Below the pieces are notes generated by a model. The model did not search any database, was not told the DNA's origin, and worked only from the letters and a program-made list of their open reading frames with translations. A DNA stretch of 47,657 bases. Source: an uncultured Bacteroidales bacterium (GTDB taxonomy: Bacteria > Bacteroidota > Bacteroidia > Bacteroidales > P3). A program made the position numbers and the translations under genes. Positions 40,276-47,657 of the stretch are shown here, in pieces. Numbering within the stretch: position 1 is the first letter of the stretch; every line of letters begins with the position of its first letter. Location: positions 1-47,657 of the forward strand of contig ONCC01000014.1 in the NCBI GenBank assembly GCA_900316235.1, in the 5' to 3' direction.

Positions 40276-41634
40276 TTATTGTTCTTTGGCACGCTCGGCA
40301 AACTCCTTAGCAGAGACTTTCTCGACTTCAGGTTTCACCTGGTCTTTGAAAATCTTGCAGAGGTTGTCGGCATAGAGGCGGTCGATGACCTGCGAGATAT
40401 TCTTGCGGTCAGCGGCGATGCTTCGGGCAGCCTGCTCAAGGCGCTGCTCGGTTTCTTCCTTCTTCTCACCTTCGACTTTGCGGTCATTGCGGCGGAGAAT
40501 GTCCTTGATATAGTCAACAATCTGGTTGTTGGTGGGCTCGACAGGGCTGATAGCCTCGAGCTTGGACTCAATAAGTTCCCACTTCAGCGAGGGAAGATAT
40601 TTATCGTTCCAATCGGCCTCAATCTTCTCGGGGGTCATTTCTTTTTCACCTCGGGAAGCGAACCAACGTTTCAGGAAGTTCTCCGGCAAGGGGGCGGTGA
40701 ACTGATCGAGGAGAGCCTTGCGGACCTGATTGACAAAAAGGTAGTCGCTCTGCTCGGCATTGGCTTTTTCAATCTCTTTCTTTAAAAGTTTGCGGAAGGC
40801 GGCTTCGTCTTTCACGGTCTGTCCAGGGAAGACCATCTGGAAAAGTTCGTCGTTGATTTCGTGAGGGATGATGCGGGAGATGCCTGAAAGGGTGAGCTCA
40901 ACATTGGATTTGAACTTCTTGGCGGTAGCATTGTCGATGTGGAGAGCACGCTCGATGTCAGCAGTGGGAAAAGTTTTGGCCATGTTGAAGACAATCTTGT
41001 CTTCAGCTTTCTTTCCTTCAAAGAGGGACATCAGTTCGGCATCTTTGAGGTTGAGAAGATTGAGGGAGACAAAGGTCTCAATACCACCATCTTTCTTTGC
41101 GCCGGTCTTGTCAAGTTCGACAAGTTTACCATACATGATATCACCAGCACTAACGGTTTCGGGAGTCTCAAATTTACCATATCGGTTGATGACATTATTA
41201 AGTTCAGCATCAACATCCTTGGCTGTAACATTCAATTGATTATACTTCACTTCAACCTTGTCCCATGCAATCTCAAACTCAGGAGCAATGGCAACGTCAA
41301 AGTAGAACGAAAAAGCAGTACCCTTGGCAAAATCAACCTCACCAGTTTTCTCATCATTGGACATAGGCATACCGAGGATGTGAAGTTTTTCGTCATCGAT
41401 ATACTTGAACAGGGAAGTGTTAAGCGTGTTCTGCACAGCGTCACCCACAATAGCGGGCTTGTACATGCGCTCGATAAGTCCCTTAGGGGCCATACCCTTG
41501 CGGAAGCCGGGGATGGTGGCCTTGTGCTGATACTCTTTCAGCTGCTTGTTGACATTTTCAATGTAGTCGTTTTCCTCGATATCAACCTTGATACAGAGTT
41601 CCAAATCACTTAATTTCTCTCTTGTGATGTTCAT
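40276..41634 (-). CDS. tig: Trigger factor
   Basis: The 452-residue protein has the trigger factor N-terminal ribosome-binding domain with the signature IPGFRKGMAPKGLIE (about residues 41-55), followed by AVQNTLNTSLFKYI, a middle domain too divergent to recognise as a normal FKBP-type isomerase, and a long helical C-terminal arm (about 230-440). It is the ribosome-associated chaperone for nascent chains. Divergence of the isomerase domain is usual in this phylum. A promoter box TATTTTTG lies about 50 bases upstream. Confidence 0.9.
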   Translation of the reverse strand: MNITREKLSDLELCIKVDIEENDYIENVNKQLKEYQHKATIPGFRKGMAPKGLIERMYKPAIVGDAVQNTLNTSLFKYIDDEKLHILGMPMSNDEKTGEVDFAKGTAFSFYFDVAIAPEFEIAWDKVEVKYNQLNVTAKDVDAELNNVINRYGKFETPETVSAGDIMYGKLVELDKTGAKKDGGIETFVSLNLLNLKDAELMSLFEGKKAEDKIVFNMAKTFPTADIERALHIDNATAKKFKSNVELTLSGISRIIPHEINDELFQMVFPGQTVKDEAAFRKLLKKEIEKANAEQSDYLFVNQVRKALLDQFTAPLPENFLKRWFASRGEKEMTPEKIEADWNDKYLPSLKWELIESKLEAISPVEPTNNQIVDYIKDILRRNDRKVEGEKKEETEQRLEQAARSIAADRKNISQVIDRLYADNLCKIFKDQVKPEVEKVSAKEFAERAKEQ

Positions 41635-41686
41635 CTGATTATTTATTTTATTGATTTTTAGTCTTTTTATTTTCTCGTCAAAAATG

Positions 41687-41694
41687 CAAAAATA
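41687..41694 (-). promoter_or_regulatory. Promoter -7 box for trigger factor
   Basis: On the minus strand TATTTTTG is followed by CA and preceded by GCG, the usual local context in this window. The transcription start would be near 41682, with a leader of about 48 bases. Confidence 0.5.
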
Positions 41695-41759
41695 CGCAAA
41701 ATAATTGAATTATAAGCGAACTATTTTATTTATCATATATTTTTTTGTATTAATTCTAA

Positions 41760-42770
41760 TTAAAATCCCACACCAAGTCCGACCAGAAAGTCGAGCAAAC
41801 CACGGGGACCCGAACTACTATCAGAAGGCATTCGCATATATAGATGAGTGCGACGGGAGGCGAAGACACCCACCCCACCCTTGATATTGTTGTACACCTC
41901 CCTACTTTGGGAGAGCGAGGCTCCAGATACCACCGTGGACAGATAGGCATTGAAATCTTCATTACAACAATTCAGATAGAGGTCAACACGGGGAATGTAT
42001 TGCTTGCGCGAAGTGTCTGACTGCAACTGGTTTTTCAACTCGTTGAGGAAAAGATCGCGGGAATAATAGGTCTCGTTATTTTTTGAAGATACTGGCGGAC
42101 ATTTGAGATCGACATATTTTATGATGCCTTGCGACCGATAATAAAAACGAACTATCGGCTGATAAAGACGAGCATTCTCAAGATGGGGCCACTTCATGTG
42201 GCAATAAAGGGTACTGCTGCTGGCACCAGTGTTATCAAAAAAAGCAAATCCTCCATTAATTGTATCACCATTCATTATTATTATTGATGGTTTGGAAAAT
42301 AGCCTATCACTAGAAGTTTTCTTGATGAGAGGAACAGGATCCGTGGTTGCTAGAACGGAGCCGTCAGAAGCATCACGAACAGTGAGAACATAAGAATACT
42401 CCTCTCTTAAACGATTACGTGTCTGAAAGCAGTAAAAGGGTTGATTGGTGTTTGCAAAACGGCCTGAGTCTATCGTGCGCTCCGTATATTGAAACAGCAT
42501 AGAATCTTTCATCACACCGTCTTTATAGGCGAAGAGAGTGACTGTTATTGCTCCTTGGGGATAGTTGATGGAGTCAGATACCTGCCCATATTCGTAGATA
42601 CTACCTTCTGTCAAATAACAGCGCTGAACACGGGCCCACGTAGTGTCATCGTCCTGGTCTATCATGCAATAGACCACCGGAACGTTTTTCCATTCAGCAT
42701 TTGGCGAGAACTCCACCTCACAGGAGATGAACATCAACATTATCGGTAGAAAAAATAATACCTTGCGCAT
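41760..42770 (-). CDS. DUF4249-family lipoprotein
   Basis: The 336-residue protein has a lipoprotein signal (FFLPIMLMFISC; Cys at about residue 17) and the pattern of DUF4249: VPVVYCMIDQDDDTTWARVQR, a beta-rich middle, and CCNEDFNAYLSTV with GGVGVFASRR near the end. The family is common in Bacteroidota, often near outer-membrane receptors, and its function is unknown. It would sit at the cell envelope. It follows the GH2-like gene with a two-base gap. Confidence 0.8.
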   Translation of the reverse strand: MRKVLFFLPIMLMFISCEVEFSPNAEWKNVPVVYCMIDQDDDTTWARVQRCYLTEGSIYEYGQVSDSINYPQGAITVTLFAYKDGVMKDSMLFQYTERTIDSGRFANTNQPFYCFQTRNRLREEYSYVLTVRDASDGSVLATTDPVPLIKKTSSDRLFSKPSIIIMNGDTINGGFAFFDNTGASSSTLYCHMKWPHLENARLYQPIVRFYYRSQGIIKYVDLKCPPVSSKNNETYYSRDLFLNELKNQLQSDTSRKQYIPRVDLYLNCCNEDFNAYLSTVVSGASLSQSREVYNNIKGGVGVFASRRTHLYMRMPSDSSSGPRGLLDFLVGLGVGF

Positions 42771-42772
42771 AC

Positions 42773-45700
42773 TTATTGTTCACTTTCTTGTTCTTTAGAT
42801 GATGTAGACTCACTCACTTCAATCTCGTCCATCAGCAGCCACGGATTCAATCCCTTGGCACGATGCCATGCAGGAACGGATCCTATGGATTGAGCTTTGA
42901 TTTTCAAAAATCCTACTGAATCTTTTTTCACGGGAACTCTCAATTCCACCACCTGAGGATTATTGTTTTCTTCCAAAGTGGGATCGAACGGCAAGGAAAC
43001 ATTCACCGTATCTGTAAACAACTGTCCGTCAGATGACAAAAGGATTATCACCTGCTGAGGCACGAAAGCCCACATTTCAGGAAAATGAGCATAACGGAGC
43101 GTAACAGCATCGATATCAATAGGCTTTGAGAGTTCGACAGTAGTAGTCACACCTCTACCGGAGAATCCCAACCATCCTTGCTGTAAGTCGTCGATGGTAG
43201 AACGCTCGCCATCAAATAGCAGTGTGTCAGCACCCAAATTGAAAGGTGTATTGGGCTTCTGCGAGAAGGTAGTACGGACAATATAGTCGTAGTTAAATTT
43301 ACGAGTGGAAGTAAACGAAGGATTACCTTTGCTGCCATAAGCGCGGGCTTTGACAACCGTTGTCGAGGTAAGGGTTATGGGGCCTTCGTATAACATGGAA
43401 TTCTCCGTGGGCTCAGAGCCATCAAGGGTATAACGAATAACACCCTCAGAGGGCGATGTAATGCTCACCATCATGGGCTGCGTGAAGCGTGCCTCGGAAG
43501 ATTTGATTATCGGCGAGTCCAGAATATTACTCTTCACCACAGGCATCTCGGTACCATAGAAATCTTGAGGGTTCTGATCCTGAGAGAATTTCTTCAAATG
43601 CAGACGAAAAGTCTTACTATTGGATGCTGGCGTGAGTGTCAGTCGGTTCCCGCTGATATTCATTGTGAACAACGTACCTATCAAGGCGACATATTGATTA
43701 TTCCGTGCACACCAGCGCACTTGTTGAAGTGTCGTTCCATTGAGTTTCTCCATCATTTCGGTATAAATACCGGGATATCCCATGCCACGGCTTAAGAAAT
43801 TTGTCTCGCGGAGCAGTCCAAACCATGTCAAAGAATCGGCCTCACCTTGCGGCAGCGAAAGCATAACCTGCGGTGTAAGATTGCCACGAAAATCATCAGT
43901 AGGAGACACTATGTAATCCACCACAACATCACCTGTACCGAAGAAGGTGTAAGTTTCACGGACATCACACATATGGCGACCCGACGATTTGTATTGTATC
44001 ATAGCATCGATACAGACGATTCCAGAATCCTCAGCACGACGAGAAGATGCCACAACTTCAGGAACCCAGTCCTGACGATCAGCAAATTGAAGCATCAGAG
44101 CATTACTATCCACATTACATGATTCGACATCCAGGGTTCCTCTGTTGACAAATAAATGCTTAGGCTGACTATTGCCAGAAAGCGGGATAACCACCTCGTC
44201 TATCACCCGGCTATTATTTCCACGAGTCTCAAGTTCAAAAAGGACAAACATTTCTTCTCCCGGTTGGAGGTCTACAGGCGGAATGCGTAGTTTCACAGCC
44301 TCCACGCCACCGCCATCAATAGCCACTGGCAAGTCACCAGCCGTAATACTATGGCGAAGGTTTGTAAATATTGTGTATTCCAATATATACTTTCTGAAGT
44401 CGGAAAAAACATTCGTATTGTACACCGTAAACTCAGCATCATCGATGTTAGTCTTAACAAGATGTACATCCAGAGGGCCATAAAGGAGCTTCAGGTCGCT
44501 TAAATACTTCTTACTCAACGGCCATTGATTGACAAATCCGCCTTGGAAGTTTCGTCGCGTTTCCACCAACGACCATAAATCGTCAAGAGCAGCGAAATTA
44601 TCTTCTTTCACCGAGGACAACATAAGGTACGGACGGTCGCTAGCTTTTTCCAAAGACTGACGTAGCACCGATACAGTAGGCTGTATCAATGCGATGACAT
44701 CAGTATATTCAGTATGTTCTGCACCTGCAAAAATAACAGGGCGAGTCTGGTCAAGCTGCTTCAAACGTTTGTAGGCTGCAGCCATGCATATACCATTGTC
44801 GTGGCTTTCACCCAACGACCATGCAATAATAGAAGGATGGTTCTTATATTTTCCATACAGATTCTCCACACGACGCATAAACAAAGGAATGTAATCCTTA
44901 TCGGTGGCGACAGCATGTTGTTTCGTTGATGACGGTAACAGATTGGCATCACACACCACATAGAACCCCATCTCGTCACAAAGCTGATAAAAATAGGGAT
45001 CCAACGGCGAATAGCGCGACGTACGCACCGCATTAATATTATTCTGTTTCATTGCCTGCAGATCCTGTCTTATCCGTTCGCGACCTGCGTGGCCTTCGGT
45101 GTGTTTCAGCCCATAGGTCACACCTTTCAAAGTCAAAGGCTTGCCATTAAGTAGTAAAAGCCCGTCATTTACCTCCACGCGGCGAAACCCAAAACGTGTA
45201 CCCACAAGCTCTTCTTCCTCCATATCCTCGTTGCGCAAACGCACCACCGCCGTGTAGAGGTTGGGGGTTTCTGCAGTCCAAGGTTCCACCCCATTCCACG
45301 TACGACTCATATCAACAACAACAGTGGAGGTTTTGTCGAAAACCACCCAACGTCCCATCCGGTCGAAGGTATGTCCTTTGGGGTCCCACACCTCGACTTC
45401 CAAATAATATTTCCCTTTCTTTTTGCTATTGAATACGCTTGCGTCTATCGATAGCGTGCCCGCCGAAGTGCGCACCTCATAGTCAGCCGTCAGCGTCAAA
45501 TTAGCCACATTGGGATCACCTTTGAACAAAAGGTAAGGTTCCCCGTTAAGACCCTCCATCTGGTCACTGCATTCTAGCAATGCCCCGCGAGGATTCTTTA
45601 ATGCTTCGATGACAAGAATGTTTTTCTTCCCGTATTTGAGAAAGTTGTCGAGACCGAATTCATTCCAATGACGAGAATCGTCACCATAACCCACAACCTT

Positions 45701-46009
45701 TTCGTTAAGCTTTACACGGCAGGCTCGACCACACCGCACATTAAGCGACACACAATAATCCTTCCAAAACTTCTCCACCTCCACTTCACGTGAATAAATG
45801 ATGGAGCTATCGGTCTGCTTCTGATTCCACCGGCCCGTAAATTCCATGAAATAGGGCGACTCTCGGTACGCCAATTTCATTATTCCAGCATCATCCTCGT
45901 ATGCTTCTATGCTGGAACGTGCTTCTATGCGGGCACCATCATCCTTTTGTGCCATTGCCGATACCCAGCAAAGGTTCAGCACAACCAGAAACAGCAGACC
46001 TTTTTTCAT
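42773..46009 (-). CDS. GH2-fold protein with lost catalytic residues, plus carbohydrate-binding C-terminus
   Basis: The 1078-residue secreted protein (signal LFLVVLNLCWVSAMAQ) has a GH2 plan: sugar-binding domain, immunoglobulin-like domain, and TIM barrel (LKGVTYGLKHTEGHAG, DPYFYQLCDEMGFYVVCDAN). A chitobiase/hexosaminidase C-terminal-type domain (about 840-910, GVIRYTLDGSEPTENS) and a final beta domain follow. The acid/base region reads WSLGESHDNG where LacZ-type enzymes have WSLGNESG, and the nucleophile region reads LMLSSVKEDN where they have CEYAHAMGN, so both glutamates appear lost. DEANIETHG is also replaced by CDANLLPSS. The frame is intact, so it probably binds rather than cleaves glycans. 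Confidence 0.85.
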   Translation of the reverse strand: MKKGLLFLVVLNLCWVSAMAQKDDGARIEARSSIEAYEDDAGIMKLAYRESPYFMEFTGRWNQKQTDSSIIYSREVEVEKFWKDYCVSLNVRCGRACRVKLNEKVVGYGDDSRHWNEFGLDNFLKYGKKNILVIEALKNPRGALLECSDQMEGLNGEPYLLFKGDPNVANLTLTADYEVRTSAGTLSIDASVFNSKKKGKYYLEVEVWDPKGHTFDRMGRWVVFDKTSTVVVDMSRTWNGVEPWTAETPNLYTAVVRLRNEDMEEEELVGTRFGFRRVEVNDGLLLLNGKPLTLKGVTYGLKHTEGHAGRERIRQDLQAMKQNNINAVRTSRYSPLDPYFYQLCDEMGFYVVCDANLLPSSTKQHAVATDKDYIPLFMRRVENLYGKYKNHPSIIAWSLGESHDNGICMAAAYKRLKQLDQTRPVIFAGAEHTEYTDVIALIQPTVSVLRQSLEKASDRPYLMLSSVKEDNFAALDDLWSLVETRRNFQGGFVNQWPLSKKYLSDLKLLYGPLDVHLVKTNIDDAEFTVYNTNVFSDFRKYILEYTIFTNLRHSITAGDLPVAIDGGGVEAVKLRIPPVDLQPGEEMFVLFELETRGNNSRVIDEVVIPLSGNSQPKHLFVNRGTLDVESCNVDSNALMLQFADRQDWVPEVVASSRRAEDSGIVCIDAMIQYKSSGRHMCDVRETYTFFGTGDVVVDYIVSPTDDFRGNLTPQVMLSLPQGEADSLTWFGLLRETNFLSRGMGYPGIYTEMMEKLNGTTLQQVRWCARNNQYVALIGTLFTMNISGNRLTLTPASNSKTFRLHLKKFSQDQNPQDFYGTEMPVVKSNILDSPIIKSSEARFTQPMMVSITSPSEGVIRYTLDGSEPTENSMLYEGPITLTSTTVVKARAYGSKGNPSFTSTRKFNYDYIVRTTFSQKPNTPFNLGADTLLFDGERSTIDDLQQGWLGFSGRGVTTTVELSKPIDIDAVTLRYAHFPEMWAFVPQQVIILLSSDGQLFTDTVNVSLPFDPTLEENNNPQVVELRVPVKKDSVGFLKIKAQSIGSVPAWHRAKGLNPWLLMDEIEVSESTSSKEQESEQ

Positions 46010-46015
46010 CAGTTA

Positions 46016-46624
46016 TCAATTGTTGCTCAAATAAATTGAGACACCACCACCAATCATGTGGAGAGTTACCGGATCTGAGGGTACTGGTTGGTTGGCAAGA
46101 TCATGCCGAAGGACACTATTCGATTGCAACAATCTATAACCAACATGGATACCAAGAGCCACCGTGCGGTTGATGGCATAACGGCCACCAACTTCAACGC
46201 CCAGATAGATACCACCCTCCTCAATTTTCGTCACCGGAGGTTCCGACGATGCACCGACTGGAATAGAGTATCCCACCTGCAATACGGTATAAGGTGTCAA
46301 ACGGCTACGCATGAAGTGGCTGCGCAACTCAACGAACAATGGTAACTGAGTAAAAGCACCCGTAGGGTCAGAAAAATAGCTAAAGCCTAGACCCACAGCG
46401 GCCTCCTTGCGGAACTGAAAACCACCCGAAAGCGACCACATAAAGCCAGCAACGGTGTCCGACTGTCCACTTAGATTGCTCGTCGAACGGTTAATATTCA
46501 TCATGTAAGAACCGTCGCCGACAAAATAAATGCCATGCCAACGGAACTCTACGTGTCGCTGCGCAGCTGCTGTGCCACAAAGACACAGCAGCGCTACAGC
46601 AGCAAGAATCGTTTTTTTCATCAT
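46016..46624 (-). CDS. Small outer-membrane beta-barrel protein (OmpX-like)
   Basis: About 202 residues from ATG 46624, or 201 from the next ATG. The signal peptide (TILAAVALLCLCGTAAAQ) is followed by alternating strands such as GFMWSLSGGFQFRKEAAVGLG, PYTVLQVGYSIPVG, GIYLGVEVGGRYAI and an end (GGGVSIYLSNN) like an eight-stranded barrel. It lies six bases before the GH2-like gene, with the DUF4249 lipoprotein after that, so these three envelope proteins form a cluster. The upstream CoA-transferase gene ends one or two bases before it. Confidence 0.75.
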   Translation of the reverse strand: MMKKTILAAVALLCLCGTAAAQRHVEFRWHGIYFVGDGSYMMNINRSTSNLSGQSDTVAGFMWSLSGGFQFRKEAAVGLGFSYFSDPTGAFTQLPLFVELRSHFMRSRLTPYTVLQVGYSIPVGASSEPPVTKIEEGGIYLGVEVGGRYAINRTVALGIHVGYRLLQSNSVLRHDLANQPVPSDPVTLHMIGGGVSIYLSNN

Positions 46625-46625
46625 T

Positions 46626-47285
46626 TTATGCATTCATCTTTTTCAGGTCAGGGCTGATAATCAGCGTAGCCTCGGTAGCGGCCTGCACCTGCTCGACGGT
46701 GAACTCGGGGTTGATTTCGGTCAGGACGATGCCCTTGGGGGTAATCTCCATGACACCCATCTCGGTGATAATCATGTTCACCTGGCCCTTTGCGGTCAGC
46801 GGGAGAGTGCATTTCTTCAAGATCTTGGGGTTGCCCTTGGCGGTGTGCTCCATAGCAAGGATAACCTTTTTGGCTCCAACGAGAAGATCCATAGCGCCAC
46901 CCATACCGGGGGTCTTCTTGCCAGGAATCATCCAGTTAGCCAGGTCGCCTTCCTCATCCACCTGCATAGCACCCAGGACACTCACGTCCACATGACCGCC
47001 ACGGATGATGCCGAAGGAGGTGGCGCTGTCGAAGGTCGAAGCACCGGGCACATGGGTGATGTAACCGCCACCTGCGTTGATGAACCAGGGGTCTTCCTTG
47101 CCCTCTTCGGGGGTAGGACCCATGCCAATCATACCGTTCTCGCTCTGCAGGATGACGTGCACGCCTTCGGGCAGGAAGTTGGGAATCAAGGTCGGCAGAC
47201 CGATACCAAGGTTGACGACATCGCCGTCGTGCAACTCCTGAGCCGCGCGTTTGGCGATAAAAGGTTTAATCTGTTCTTTTTCCAT
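46626..47285 (-). CDS. CoA-transferase beta subunit (AtoA/CtfB type)
   Basis: The 219-residue protein has the class I CoA-transferase beta fold: DVVNLGIGLPTLIPNF, the SENG motif with the catalytic Glu near residue 49, and GGAMDLLVGAKKVILAMEH. TEINPEF appears near the end. These enzymes move CoA between short-chain acids, for example acetoacetate and butyrate or acetate. The alpha subunit is not in the window. Next to a KamE-like gene, this fits the last steps of lysine fermentation. Confidence 0.88.
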   Translation of the reverse strand: MEKEQIKPFIAKRAAQELHDGDVVNLGIGLPTLIPNFLPEGVHVILQSENGMIGMGPTPEEGKEDPWFINAGGGYITHVPGASTFDSATSFGIIRGGHVDVSVLGAMQVDEEGDLANWMIPGKKTPGMGGAMDLLVGAKKVILAMEHTAKGNPKILKKCTLPLTAKGQVNMIITEMGVMEITPKGIVLTEINPEFTVEQVQAATEATLIISPDLKKMNA

Positions 47286-47338
47286 TGTTACTATTTTTTA
47301 ATTTGTTATTTTTTCTGTCTTAACGATGAATTCACTAG

Positions 47339-47657
47339 TTACTTCCAGCCGCGGGCTACCATTTCCTGGGCGATATAAGAGGCCTCGTCGTCGGCGTATG
47401 TATTGGGGCCGAAACCGGCATCATAACCCAGCTCCTTGGCCAACTCGTGGCTGATACGCGGACCGCCGCAGATAAGGATGACCTTGTCGCGCAAACCTTC
47501 GGCCTCGAGCATCTCGACGAGTTCCGTGAGGTTCTTGATATGCACATCCTTCTGCGTCACCGTCTGACTGACGATGAGTGCATCGGCATGGAGCTCGATG
47601 CCCTTGGCAATAAACTCCTCGTTGGGCACCTGGCTACCGAGATTATAAGCATCAATC
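47339..47657 (-). CDS. kamE: Lysine 5,6-aminomutase beta subunit, C-terminal part (KamE)
   Basis: The gene is cut by the window end, leaving about the last 105 residues, which form a B12-binding Rossmann domain. ALIVSQTVTQKDVHIKNLTE, KVILICGGPRISHELAKELG and YDAGFGPNTYADDE match the end of KamE well. The enzyme uses adenosylcobalamin and PLP to shift the terminal amino group of lysine or beta-lysine. D-ornithine aminomutase is a homologous alternative, but the adjacent CoA-transferase favours lysine fermentation. The CoA-transferase gene follows 53 bases downstream. Confidence 0.8.
   Translation of the reverse strand, partial: IDAYNLGSQVPNEEFIAKGIELHADALIVSQTVTQKDVHIKNLTELVEMLEAEGLRDKVILICGGPRISHELAKELGYDAGFGPNTYADDEASYIAQEMVARGWK

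Noticed and set aside
1..47657. tRNA, rRNA and insertion sequences
   Set aside because: I looked for tRNA-like cloverleaf ends, rRNA words, transposase motifs and long terminal inverted repeats at the island edges and saw none; an RNA gene search could still find something I missed.
47339..47657. D-ornithine aminomutase OraE
   Set aside because: Homologous and possible, but the CoA-transferase neighbour and the wording of the visible motifs favour KamE; not excluded.

Overview
The window looks like chromosomal DNA of a member of the Bacteroidales (phylum Bacteroidota). The evidence is the Bacteroidota-type promoter boxes (TAnnTTTG, often written GTATCTTTGCA) in front of many genes, and families typical of that group: DUF5686, DUF4249, DUF6266, a gut-type GH3/GH29 pair and a trigger factor with a degenerate middle domain. 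The KamE and CoA-transferase fragments at the right edge suggest a lysine-fermenting anaerobe. I cannot name genus or species. I saw no rRNA, tRNA, insertion sequence or CRISPR array.

Layout. Bases 1-3142 hold a HipBA toxin-antitoxin pair and a solitary AAA_14/DUF4143 ATPase, each beside AT-rich or low-complexity DNA. Bases 3532-13128 form a same-strand, visibly AT-richer defence island: two orphan genes with near-identical promoters (one a candidate HEPN protein, one a membrane protein), a GIY-YIG (T5orf172) protein, and a DpnII-type GATC restriction-modification system (DpnM-like, DpnII-like, DpnA-like). A DUF262/DUF1524 (GmrSD-like) gene and a small Cys/His protein are inserted inside the restriction system. 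AbiH, an AbiC-like protein and a 98-residue orphan follow. Bases 13436-21824 are mostly housekeeping: SGNH hydrolase, GNAT, PatB-type lyase, EamA and DedA-like membrane proteins, a GNAT-HD fusion, DUF456, Apt, an AtoE-type transporter and a lipoprotein alkaline phosphatase.

Bases 22759-28790 (minus strand) form one apparent operon: a fused hemerythrin/RIC-LuxR regulator, a six-cluster polyferredoxin with an internal twin-arginine motif, a YitT protein, a Tat-signal aldo/keto reductase, TatA, TatC and a small secreted protein. This reads as a self-contained redox and Tat-export module under a possible di-iron (NO or O2) sensor, and is one of the most interesting parts of the window. Divergent from it are a GH3 and a GH29 enzyme and a free-methionine sulfoxide reductase (28845-32680).

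Bases 32855-47657 (minus strand) carry a DUF5686 outer-membrane protein, a 1082-residue HcnABC-like flavoprotein fusion, trigger factor with a beta-barrel protein, a cluster of beta-barrel protein, catalytically degenerate GH2 protein and DUF4249 lipoprotein, and the end of a CoA-transferase/KamE cluster.

A window-wide theme is very short tandem repeats filling the gaps between genes. Intergenic arrays have periods of 7, 8, 11 or 12. Similar arrays inside reading frames have period 9 (or 12), as if only multiples of three are tolerated there. Two of the in-frame arrays sit at domain-fusion joints and two others encode signal-peptide cores.
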